Below are positions 1-5,277 of a stretch of 6,116 bases of DNA, one piece after another. The stretch comes from Candidatus Dadabacteria bacterium (lineage in GTDB: Bacteria; Desulfobacterota_D; UBA1144; Nemesobacterales; UBA2774). Every line of letters starts with the position of its first letter. The first letter of the stretch is position 1. Where the stretch lies: the NCBI GenBank assembly GCA_030632765.1, contig DAOVUC010000106.1, positions 1-6,116 of the forward strand. Direction: 5' to 3'. The notes under the pieces were generated by a model, which searched no databases, had not been told where the DNA came from, and saw nothing but the letters and a program-made list of their open reading frames with translations. Position numbers and translations under genes: made by a program.

Positions 1-249
1 TAGAACTGTAGCACTCTGGCCTGTTGTCATTTCCCAGCCACCCAGGGTCGTAATATTTTGACTGCCTACTGTTACCGATTGAACTTTTGGGTTTGCGCCT
101 ACCCATATAGAATGTGAGCAGTTGGTGTTGTTTGTAATGGTGTGGGTAGATTGAGCGTAGGATGTATTGGTCGCTACGTTCAGTAGTAAAGGCAGAAATG
201 AAGCAAGAAATAACAAAGAAAATAGCTTGGCAATTGTATTAAATTTCAT
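1..249 (-). CDS. Thaumatin-like secreted protein, N-terminal part (cut by window edge)
   Basis: An open frame reads leftward from an ATG at 249-247 to the window edge without a stop, giving 83 codons; the C-terminal part lies outside. Residues 1-32 form a Sec signal peptide: basic start (MKFNTIAK), hydrophobic core, and a likely cleavage site after SYA at 30-32. The mature start has the pattern of the first strands of the thaumatin fold: an N-terminal beta strand with Asn-rich turn, Cys44 where thaumatins have their first conserved cysteine, an SIWVG stretch (47-51) matching the usual (Y/H)-(T/S)-(V/I)-W-x-G, then LGGWEMTTGQSATV (69-82), matching the G-G-(F/W)-x-(L/M)-x-x-G-x-(S/T) block. The Shine-Dalgarno AAAGGAG sits just upstream (about 256-263). 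Thaumatin-like proteins are disulfide-rich, extracellular or periplasmic, often linked to beta-glucan binding or hydrolysis in eukaryotes; bacterial roles are poorly known. The assignment rests on only about 50 mature residues. Confidence 0.72.
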   Translation of the reverse strand, partial: MKFNTIAKLFSLLFLASFLPLLLNVATNTSYAQSTHTITNNTNCSHSIWVGANPKVQSVTVGSQNITTLGGWEMTTGQSATVL

Positions 250-470
250 CCGGACTCTCCTTTAACTAGTACCTTAATAATATAATACCTTGTCATTTAT
301 AGATACGTTGGAAGAGAGAAGGGTGGATTGAGTCAATATAATTATAGTAGGTAGTGTGTAAAAAGTTTGATATGGCTTTTTGGAGTTAAGACTACTCTCC
401 ACAATCGAAATGACTGCTAACAATAATGTTTGGAAGAGTTTCTTGAAGATGGTTGTAAAGGTAGGATTTG

Positions 471-514
471 TAAAATAAAAAAGCCCGGGGAGCTGTTAGG
501 CTCCACGAGCTTTT
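471..514 (-). terminator. Rho-independent terminator for the small secreted protein gene
   Basis: Arms 479-493 and 500-514 pair over 15 positions with only two mismatches around the 6-base loop TGTTAG. The core is GGAGC/GCTCC and the outer part is AAAAGC/GCTTTT. Read leftward, the stem runs into TTTTTTATTTTA (482-471), an excellent U-tract, so the main direction is minus, about 75 bases after the stop codon of the 588-863 gene. Four T residues on the other side allow some rightward termination too. This means the thaumatin-like gene downstream is probably transcribed separately. Confidence 0.85.
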
Positions 515-542
515 GGTTGGATGGAGGATGGTATGGCGTGCG

Positions 543-557
543 GCGCGTAGTACGCGC
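543..557. repeat. Perfect GC-rich inverted repeat in the 3' UTR
   Basis: The 15 bases read GCGCGTA-G-TACGCGC, a perfect 7-base dyad around one central base. As RNA it can form only a 5-bp GC stem with a 5-base loop, and no T-tract follows in either direction, so it is not a terminator by itself. It stands out from AT-rich surroundings. It lies 30 bases past the stop codon of the small secreted protein gene and 29 bases before the terminator stem. It could be an RNA-stabilising hairpin or a protein-binding site; the sequence alone does not decide. Confidence 0.5.
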
Positions 558-587
558 AGACAAACTATTTACTTTAATAAGCCTAGC

Positions 588-863
588 TTATATAACGTTT
601 CCGTCGTCCAAAGCTACTCCGAAAACATAGTATGTATTATTATCATACGAACTATCTGACGATTTAGATTCATTTGAGCTTTGAAGCTTCTGAACCTGAA
701 ACGTATCGGAGAGGCTTTGGGCTACATAGCCGCCGCGGGCACTGTCACTTACTTCTGAGGTTTGAACCGGGATCTGAACTCCAAAAGCACTAACCTCTGC
801 CTGTGATATGAGCGGGAAACTAAGCCCAACTGCTAAAACTGATGCTAAAATCAAACTTTTCAT
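588..863 (-). CDS. Small secreted protein of unknown function
   Basis: This is a 91-residue protein starting at ATG 863-861, preceded at 7 bases by a consensus Shine-Dalgarno AGGAGG (876-871), which makes the start firm. Residues 1-22 are a clear Sec signal peptide: Lys2, a hydrophobic core (LILASVLAVGLSFPLI) and an SQA cleavage site before Glu23. The mature part is about 69 residues, with no cysteines and no membrane segment. It has a serine-rich polar stretch (about 62-72, QSSNESKSSDSS) followed by a C-terminal block DNNTYYVFGVALDDGNVI that looks like a beta hairpin. I do not recognise a family. A strong dedicated terminator follows (471-514), supporting a genuine single-gene unit. It would be exported to the periplasm or outside. 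The neighbouring thaumatin-like gene is also secreted and on the same strand, but the terminator between them argues against co-transcription. Confidence 0.8.
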   Translation of the reverse strand: MKSLILASVLAVGLSFPLISQAEVSAFGVQIPVQTSEVSDSARGGYVAQSLSDTFQVQKLQSSNESKSSDSSYDNNTYYVFGVALDDGNVI

Positions 864-1054
864 TTTACTGCCTCCTGTATGTGCGGTTTGACCTGCTTTT
901 TTGTGTTCGTTAGTTTAGTTGTAAGTGCAACAAATAAGGATTCAGGATTTTTTAAAATTAAATTCACATCTTTAATTGGGTGCAGCGCGGGATTTGCTTG
1001 AAGCTCATTAATAATTTGCATTTAAGCTTTCTTAGGGTTAATTAGTTTCTAATC
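864..1054. other. Divergent intergenic region, small secreted protein gene / exporter operon
   Basis: These 191 bases must carry leftward and rightward promoters. The only firm element is the Shine-Dalgarno of the leftward gene (871-876). On the exporter side there is an in-frame TAG at 1043-1045, so the start cannot lie further upstream, and no Shine-Dalgarno stands at the usual distance; the nearest purine run, TTAGGG (1032-1037), is about 18 bases away. An AAGCT/AGCTT pair (about 1000-1004 and 1024-1028) is too short to call. No promoter with both boxes convinced me. Confidence 0.5.
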
Positions 1055-2635
1055 ATGGGAACAATTGGCAAGCCCCCCTCAATACCCCCGCTTATAGAAA
1101 CTGATTCAATTAAAGACGTATCCAAAAAAGTAACTGGCTACTGGGTGCTGGCGGCAACTATCCTGGGCGCGAGCATGGCTTATATAGACGGGACAGCTGT
1201 GAATGTCGCACTCCCAGCGCTTCAGGAACAACTCGACGCTACAATTGTCGATATGCAGTGGGTGATTGAGGCATATGCCCTGTTCCTGGCCTCTCTTATA
1301 TTAGTCGGGGGCGCTCTTGGGGACCGTTACGGCAGAAGGCTTGTTTATGGTATCGGGATCACTTTATTTGCCGCCTCGTCAATTCTTTGCGGACTTTCGG
1401 AGAATGTTGATCAGCTTATTTACTTCCGTGCAGTGCAGGGGATAGGGGGAGCTATGATGATCCCCGGGAGTCTGGCAATAATCACGGTGTTTTTCGATGA
1501 GTCTGAGAGGGGTAAGGCCATAGGCACGTGGTCGGCATTCTCGGCGATCACAACCGCTATAGGGCCGGTGCTGGGGGGATGGCTTATTGAAGAAGTCTCG
1601 TGGCGGTGGATATTTTTTATCAATATCCCTATTGCGATCGTAGTTTTGGTGATCTTGTTCTTCCGAGTGCCAGAATCAAAAGGCGAGCTTGCGAAATGCA
1701 AGATTGATTACTTGGGCGGAGTGCTTGCTACAATCGGTCTTGGCGGGATTGTATATGGCTTTATAGAATCCGCAGCTTTAGGCTTTGCCGATCCGCTAGT
1801 GTTCGGTTCACTTGCTGTGGGTGTGGCATCACTTGTAGCATTCATCATTGTGGAGAATAGGGTAGAGGCTCCGATGATGCCGCTTAAGTTGTTTCGTTCA
1901 ACCACTTTCAGCGGAGCCAATTTAGTTACTTTTCTTATGTACGCACCTTTCGGCGGGACACTATTTTTCCTTCCGTTCGTAATGATACAAATATATGATT
2001 ATACGGCAATAGAGGCGGGGGCATCATTCCTGCCGATAATAATTCTTCTATTCTTATTCTCCCGTTGGTCGGGAGGACTGGTTGATAAATACGGCGCCAA
2101 ATTGCCACTCGTATTCGGGAACATCATACAGGCGGTTGGATACGTGCTATTTGCTCTATTGGGCGGTGGGGGAAGTTATTTCCTCACCTTTTTTCCGGGG
2201 ATGTTTGTGCTTGGGCTAGGGCTCGCTTTGAGTGTAGCGCCGCTTACCGCGGCTGTTATGAACGCCGTTCCTAATAGCTTTTCGGGCACAGCTTCGGGAA
2301 TCAATAACGCTGTTTCCAGAGTCTCCGGGCTGGTGGCGATTGCTATTCTAGGCATAGTAATGCTCATTTTATTTAGCTCGGGGATGGATGCCGGGATGCA
2401 TCTCCACAGTATTCCCCAAGAGGTGCAGGAAGCCTTCAAAGGAGAATATATAAACCTGGCTAATGCTGAGACGCCCATAGGCATTGCCTCTGATCTAGAA
2501 GAGAAACTAAAGAATCTTGTTGATCTCTCTTATGTTAGTAGCTTCAACATCTTAATGTATATAGCTGCGGGGCTGTCTTTACTCAGCGCACTTGTAGCAT
2601 GGATTATGATTCGTGATAAGAAAGGCATTGGTTAA
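1055..2635 (+). CDS. MFS multidrug exporter, DHA2 (EmrB/QacA-like) family, 14 TM
   Basis: This 526-residue inner-membrane protein is the usual length for the DHA2 group of drug:H+ antiporters. The signature motifs are in order: TM1 motif with the proton-linked Asp45 (DGTAVNVALP, 45-54), motif A in the TM2-3 loop (GGALGDRYGRR, 85-95), motif B with Arg125 (RAVQGIGGA), the antiporter motif C in TM5 (GPVLGGWL, 170-177), and WRWIFFINIP (183-192). A second motif-A-like loop, GGLVDKYGAK, lies at 340-349. TM13 is preceded by the typical GTASGINNAVSRVSGLVAIA (411-430), and a 50-60 residue extracytoplasmic loop precedes the last helix (about 497-518). It should expel lipophilic or cationic compounds in exchange for protons; the substrate cannot be told. 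The ATG at 1055 is the longest possible start because a TAG stands at 1043, but it lacks a good Shine-Dalgarno. A double-cupin gene follows after 23 bases. No adaptor (EmrA-like) gene is present, so it probably acts alone. Confidence 0.93.
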   Translation: MGTIGKPPSIPPLIETDSIKDVSKKVTGYWVLAATILGASMAYIDGTAVNVALPALQEQLDATIVDMQWVIEAYALFLASLILVGGALGDRYGRRLVYGIGITLFAASSILCGLSENVDQLIYFRAVQGIGGAMMIPGSLAIITVFFDESERGKAIGTWSAFSAITTAIGPVLGGWLIEEVSWRWIFFINIPIAIVVLVILFFRVPESKGELAKCKIDYLGGVLATIGLGGIVYGFIESAALGFADPLVFGSLAVGVASLVAFIIVENRVEAPMMPLKLFRSTTFSGANLVTFLMYAPFGGTLFFLPFVMIQIYDYTAIEAGASFLPIIILLFLFSRWSGGLVDKYGAKLPLVFGNIIQAVGYVLFALLGGGGSYFLTFFPGMFVLGLGLALSVAPLTAAVMNAVPNSFSGTASGINNAVSRVSGLVAIAILGIVMLILFSSGMDAGMHLHSIPQEVQEAFKGEYINLANAETPIGIASDLEEKLKNLVDLSYVSSFNILMYIAAGLSLLSALVAWIMIRDKKGIG

Positions 2636-2646
2636 ACTCTTGATAT

Positions 2647-2650
2647 GAGG
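2647..2650 (+). promoter_or_regulatory. Ribosome binding site deciding the cupin start
   Basis: GAGG at 2647-2650 (in ATGAGGTG) is 8 bases before ATG 2659. It can also pair with CCTC at 2654-2657 across a 3-base loop, giving a 4-bp stem that would partly hide the site. The stem is too weak to claim regulation. Confidence 0.6.
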
Positions 2651-2658
2651 TGTCCTCT

Positions 2659-3348
2659 ATGAATAAGCCGGAACATATAAACGGCGATATGTCCAAATTT
2701 GTATCAGTTGATACAAATTCAATGAAATGGCAGGAGAGCCCAAGCGGGACAGTTTGGAGGAAAAGGCTCCATCTTGTGGGACCCAGTGAGGCGGGTCAGG
2801 TTACTTCTCTTGTTATGTACGAGGCAAATTCCGATTTCCATGCTCATGCTCATCCGGGTGGAGAGGAAATCCTTGTACTTGGCGGCACATTTTCTGATGT
2901 GCGCGGTGATTTTACGGCCGGCACCTACCTTCTTAACCCCGAGGGCTATGAGCACATACCGTTTTCAAAAGAGGGGGGGATCATTTTTGTTAAGCTCAGG
3001 CAGTACCCGGGTGATAACAGAGGCCAGATTGTAGTAGATACTCCAAATTTGAGTTGGAAAGATTCCACTGTCCCTGGTATCGCGGTTAAGACGCTCTATT
3101 CAGAGGATAACTACGCAGAAGAGATGAATCTTCAGAAATGGGATAGCGGGGCAGCTCCTGGGAATGTAGTTTATCCAGGTGGAGCGGAGATCCTTATTTT
3201 AAGAGGTAACCTGCAAGATGAAAACGGTTCATACGGTGAGATGACCTGGCTAAGATTCCCGCCACGAGCACAACATTCCCCTTATTCTCCCAACGGATGT
3301 GAGCTGTACGTAAAGACTGGAGGAGTTTCTTTATTAGAGCATAGGTAG
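2659..3348 (+). CDS. Double-cupin protein, ChrR cupin-like type
   Basis: This 229-residue soluble cytoplasmic protein has two tandem cupin modules. The first (about 36-115) keeps a full metal site: His63, His65 and Glu69 in FHAHAHPGGEEILVL, with His99 in NPEGYEHIPFSKEGG, resembling the zinc-binding C-terminal cupin of the anti-sigma factor ChrR. The second (about 145-225) repeats the frame as YPGGAEILILRG and FPPRAQHSPYS, keeping Glu177 and His206 but lacking the HxH pair, so it probably binds no metal in the usual way. The N-terminal zinc anti-sigma domain of ChrR (HxxxCxxC) is absent and no sigma factor is adjacent, so an anti-sigma role is unlikely. It may be a small-molecule-binding or dioxygenase-like protein, perhaps for oxidative or quinone stress. 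The start is placed at ATG 2659 because GAGG (2647-2650) lies 8 bases upstream; the longer frame from GTG 2650 would overlap that site. It follows the exporter stop by 23 bases, consistent with an operon. Confidence 0.85.
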   Translation: MNKPEHINGDMSKFVSVDTNSMKWQESPSGTVWRKRLHLVGPSEAGQVTSLVMYEANSDFHAHAHPGGEEILVLGGTFSDVRGDFTAGTYLLNPEGYEHIPFSKEGGIIFVKLRQYPGDNRGQIVVDTPNLSWKDSTVPGIAVKTLYSEDNYAEEMNLQKWDSGAAPGNVVYPGGAEILILRGNLQDENGSYGEMTWLRFPPRAQHSPYSPNGCELYVKTGGVSLLEHR

Positions 3349-3351
3349 CCA

Positions 3352-3379
3352 TAACCCGCACTTTGATTTGCACGGGTTA
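3352..3379 (+). terminator. Candidate terminator of the exporter-cupin operon
   Basis: TAACCCG (3352-3358) and CGGGTTA (3373-3379) form a perfect 7-bp stem with a 14-base loop, starting 4 bases after the cupin stop codon. The downstream stretch (CGATTTGCTTACTTTATTATT, 3380-3400) is T-rich but has no solid T-run, so efficiency is uncertain. Read leftward the following bases are not T-rich, so it serves the rightward operon rather than the converging hydrolase gene. Confidence 0.5.
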
Positions 3380-3411
3380 CGATTTGCTTACTTTATTATT
3401 CAAATTGAAAA

Positions 3412-4515
3412 TTACTCCTGTGTTTTTAAGTCGGACGTAACGTCAACAATTCCTGAACCCATCCCGCGAACCAGAATACTGAGCCTCTTTCCTTCTGAGC
3501 TCATATCAAGCTTGTTCATATCTACGGAGCGTAGCGACATGTTTTCATAAGAGCGGTAGTACAGGATTTTATTTGTAATGTCCTTTATCACGATCCACTG
3601 AGTATAGTCGTGAAAAGTCTCTCCGGATTCAAAGTCTCTAACTAAGCCAATTGGGATATCGACATTGTTCATGATGTGCTCAGATAGATTAACCATATCG
3701 CCCGCCGTATTACCTTTTTCCGAAAGATAGGCAATGGCGGCAGCTCTTACAAAGCGAGAGGGCGGGGTTGGGTCGCCCGGGATTCCCTTTAGCCCTGTTC
3801 CTTGTCCGGTGCCGGCAAAACTTATACCATCTATCACAGTAGGCGAAACATTCTGTGAATTTAGGCCGACGTAGTTCCTAAGGTTGGTCAGGTGCCAGTT
3901 GTATTTGGGTGAATTTGTCATTATTCCTACGCTGTCGTATACCTTAAGTCCTTCATTGGTATATTCGATAATTATCCCCTGTCCGTCTTCCTGATACACT
4001 GAATAATGGACGGGGACCACTATGTTATTTAGCACTTCGAGTTTCTCTCCCCATACATTCAATTTGGGAAGATCTTTTCTTACTTCCTCTATAGTTGAGA
4101 AATTCTGAAGAATATAGAGGGGCAAGTCCAGATTTGATATAGCTTTGGATTTGTGTTTCTTGGGAACATCCGAGAACTGTGCCTCACCCGGGAAATAGAG
4201 CTCTCCGACAGAGAGCCCTGTCTCGTTGAAACCGTCAACAGCGATATCTAGACCAAACCCGTCAAGATAAATCACCCCGTACTTTGCTGTCCATTTTTTG
4301 CCGTTACTTCCGTCGGGAAGTTTCGAGACGCGTTTTTGGCCCTTGGGCTGTACAATTATGTTTGAGTTGAGTTCCTGGGCAAATTCCATACTGCGGCCTA
4401 TTACCACTGAGTCGTCTTTTGATTTGAGTCTTACTTCAGTACATGCAATTGAGCTTACAGGCGCGGTTGAAAAAAGTACCAGAACAATTGAAATGTAGAG
4501 GCTGAATGTTTTCAT
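3412..4515 (-). CDS. Linear amide C-N hydrolase, choloylglycine hydrolase / penicillin V acylase family
   Basis: This 367-residue exported Ntn hydrolase has a signal peptide at residues 1-24 (core LYISIVLVLFSTAPV), ending right before Cys25 (SSIA-CTEVRL). In this family the cysteine exposed after processing is the nucleophile. Other expected positions are present: GRSMEF (40-45) with Arg41 and Glu44 in place of the Asp of Gram-positive bile salt hydrolases, as in the Gram-negative branch; DGFNETGLSVGELYFPG (94-110); MTNSP with oxyanion Asn201; and PPSRFVRAA with Arg254. Family members cleave amide bonds in conjugated bile salts, penicillin V or acyl-homoserine lactones; the substrate here is open, and outside a gut setting acyl-homoserine lactone or another N-acyl amide is plausible. 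It should act in the periplasm. The start ATG (4515-4513) has AAAGGAG (4530-4524) at 8 bases. It is a single gene, converging on the cupin gene and divergent from the NTF2-like gene. Confidence 0.9.
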   Translation of the reverse strand: MKTFSLYISIVLVLFSTAPVSSIACTEVRLKSKDDSVVIGRSMEFAQELNSNIIVQPKGQKRVSKLPDGSNGKKWTAKYGVIYLDGFGLDIAVDGFNETGLSVGELYFPGEAQFSDVPKKHKSKAISNLDLPLYILQNFSTIEEVRKDLPKLNVWGEKLEVLNNIVVPVHYSVYQEDGQGIIIEYTNEGLKVYDSVGIMTNSPKYNWHLTNLRNYVGLNSQNVSPTVIDGISFAGTGQGTGLKGIPGDPTPPSRFVRAAAIAYLSEKGNTAGDMVNLSEHIMNNVDIPIGLVRDFESGETFHDYTQWIVIKDITNKILYYRSYENMSLRSVDMNKLDMSSEGKRLSILVRGMGSGIVDVTSDLKTQE

Positions 4516-4580
4516 AGATTGATCTCCTTTAAGATTTATTCTAAGGAAGCTGAAAAGCTGAAGAGTATTTCAAATCCCTG

Positions 4581-4609
4581 TTAATAATAAATTACCCGAG
4601 ATTGCCCAA
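4581..4609 (-). promoter_or_regulatory. Candidate promoter of the amide hydrolase gene
   Basis: Read leftward, TTGGGC (4609-4604) and TATTAA (4586-4581) are separated by exactly 17 bases. They match the sigma-70 -35 box at TTG and the -10 box at four of six positions. Transcription would start about 55-60 bases before the hydrolase ATG. The match is modest and rests only on spacing and boxes. Confidence 0.35.
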
Positions 4610-4685
4610 TAATCATTCATTTTGCCTAATTGCGACGGGGTTACTTCTAAAAATTATTGAAAATATTAGTGAAGTGTTTTGTGAT

Positions 4686-4710
4686 CCATTAAATGGGATT
4701 AAATCCATGG
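4686..4710. promoter_or_regulatory. Stacked inverted repeats, candidate operator
   Basis: Two perfect 5-1-5 dyads abut: CCATT-A-AATGG (4686-4696) and GGATT-A-AATCC (4696-4706), sharing one base. They are followed by CCATGG (4705-4710), itself palindromic. ATTAAAT occurs in both dyads, spaced 10 bases apart (4688-4694 and 4698-4704), about one helical turn. The block lies just upstream of TATGAT (4718-4723), a 5/6 match to a rightward -10 box, so it would cover its -35 region. This fits a regulator site for the NTF2-like gene, perhaps also reaching the divergent hydrolase. No regulator gene is in the window. Confidence 0.45.
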
Positions 4711-4717
4711 CTACATT

Positions 4718-4723
4718 TATGAT
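4718..4723 (+). promoter_or_regulatory. Candidate -10 box for the NTF2-like gene
   Basis: TATGAT matches TATAAT at five of six positions. The sequence 17 bases upstream, TTAAAT (4689-4694), is a poor -35 box and lies inside the stacked dyads, so the promoter may depend on an activator. The implied leader is about 80 bases. Confidence 0.3.
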
Positions 4724-4810
4724 ATGACTTTAAGAGTCGGTCTGGAAATTTCTAATTTAGAAGCTATCCTTACATATCCAATTCTTATTCTAAAAATAAA
4801 TGGAGGAAAT

Positions 4811-5194
4811 ATGTCAGACACCAATAGAGAAAAGATGATCGAGCAGGTACTCAATAGCAGCAGAAATTGGATCGCAAATTTCAATAATGGTAATGCTCGT
4901 GCATGTATCGATGCTTATACAAATGACGCTGTAATGAACGCAAAACCCTTTGGGACATACAAGGGAATTGGGGAGATAGAAAGTTTTTGGAAACCGTTTA
5001 TTGAAACCGGCGCGGGGGAGCTTGAGTATAGCAATGTTAGTGCTGCGATAGAGAATGAAACAACTGTGCTCCTTACAGCCGATTGGAAAATGAATGTTGG
5101 CCGTGGAATTGTTATTCAGGAAAGATGGGTAAAACAAAAAGACGGTAACTGGCTGCTTGAATTTGACGACTTTGAGGTTCAGCAACAGTATTAG
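4811..5194 (+). CDS. NTF2-like / SnoaL-like domain protein
   Basis: This 127-residue soluble protein is the typical size for a single cone-shaped NTF2-like domain. A long N-terminal helix (about 6-27) leads to NGNARACIDAYTNDAVMNAKPFGTYKG (26-52), the usual pattern of helix, Y-x-x-D-A strand and G-x-x-x-G turn. Another helix follows (54-64, IGEIESFWKPF), then beta strands (70-80, 84-95, 99-109) ending in the W-L-L-E-F-D-D-F strand (114-121). Such proteins are small isomerases, cyclases, binding proteins or stress proteins; no catalytic set here points to one reaction, so the function stays open. There is no signal peptide, so it is cytoplasmic. The start is ATG 4811, with GGAGG (4802-4806) 4 bases before it; the longer frame from 4724 has no such site. 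It is probably monocistronic and its upstream region carries stacked dyads. Confidence 0.85.
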   Translation: MSDTNREKMIEQVLNSSRNWIANFNNGNARACIDAYTNDAVMNAKPFGTYKGIGEIESFWKPFIETGAGELEYSNVSAAIENETTVLLTADWKMNVGRGIVIQERWVKQKDGNWLLEFDDFEVQQQY

Positions 5195-5211
5195 TCTTAG
5201 CTTCAATACTC

Positions 5212-5236
5212 GAGGAAATCCTTTAATACTTTCCTC
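5212..5236. terminator. Hairpin between convergent genes, possible terminator
   Basis: GAGGAAA (5212-5218) and TTTCCTC (5230-5236) form a perfect 7-bp stem with an 11-base loop, 18 bases after the NTF2-like stop and 41 bases past the channel stop on the other strand. Neither side has a run of T residues, so it is a weak intrinsic terminator at best. Its location between two convergent stops is the main support. Confidence 0.35.
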
Positions 5237-5277
5237 ACTCTCCTTAGTCTTGTAGGATGAGATGGAGTTTATAAATT

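Larger units (their letters stand above)
250..587. other. Intergenic region between the two leftward secreted-protein genes
   Basis: No supportable gene lies in these 338 bases. Right to left it holds the 3' untranslated part of the small secreted protein gene, a GC-rich dyad at 543-557, a strong leftward intrinsic terminator at 471-514, and then the promoter region of the thaumatin-like gene. In that last part an AT-rich segment at 327-346 contains the perfect dyad ATTGA-G-TCAAT (327-337) running into the palindrome TATAATTATA (337-346). On the minus strand the latter supplies a perfect TATAAT (346-341), about 90 bases before the thaumatin start, but no convincing -35 box lies 16-18 bases upstream, so I do not call a promoter. 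A rightward TTG-initiated frame starting at 430 crosses the terminator and the antisense of the next gene and is not credible. Confidence 0.6.
4516..4810. other. Divergent control region, amide hydrolase / NTF2-like gene
   Basis: These 295 bases have no credible gene. From left to right they hold the Shine-Dalgarno of the hydrolase (4524-4530), a candidate leftward promoter (4581-4609), stacked dyads (4686-4710), a candidate rightward -10 box (4718-4723) and the Shine-Dalgarno of the NTF2-like gene (4802-4806). A frame starting at ATG 4724 runs in phase into the NTF2-like gene, but it lacks a Shine-Dalgarno and its 29 extra residues do not belong to the fold, so this part is treated as leader. 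Confidence 0.6.

Noticed and set aside
430..630. Rightward frame of 66 codons
   Set aside because: It starts at TTG without a Shine-Dalgarno, crosses the strong terminator stem at 479-514 and ends antisense to the well-supported secreted protein gene.
1420..2484. Three leftward frames inside the exporter gene (1420-1701, 1708-1920, 2176-2484)
   Set aside because: They are antisense shadows of a conserved membrane protein; the products have no motif or start signal.
2647..2657. GAGG-TGT-CCTC hairpin over the cupin ribosome binding site as a translational switch
   Set aside because: Only four base pairs with a 3-base loop; too unstable to support regulation, and probably chance.
2719..3034. 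Frames on both strands inside the cupin gene
   Set aside because: Both overlap a conserved double-cupin sequence, lack start signals and resemble no protein.
3368..3550. Rightward 60-codon frame at the end of the hydrolase gene
   Set aside because: It overlaps the candidate operon terminator and is antisense to the C-terminus of the hydrolase; no Shine-Dalgarno.
4724..4810. N-terminal extension of the NTF2-like protein from ATG 4724
   Set aside because: No Shine-Dalgarno, the extra 29 residues are not part of the domain, and GGAGG is placed for ATG 4811.
4814..5206. Leftward 130-codon frame opposite the NTF2-like gene
   Set aside because: Antisense to a recognisable NTF2-like domain; low-complexity product with no start signal.
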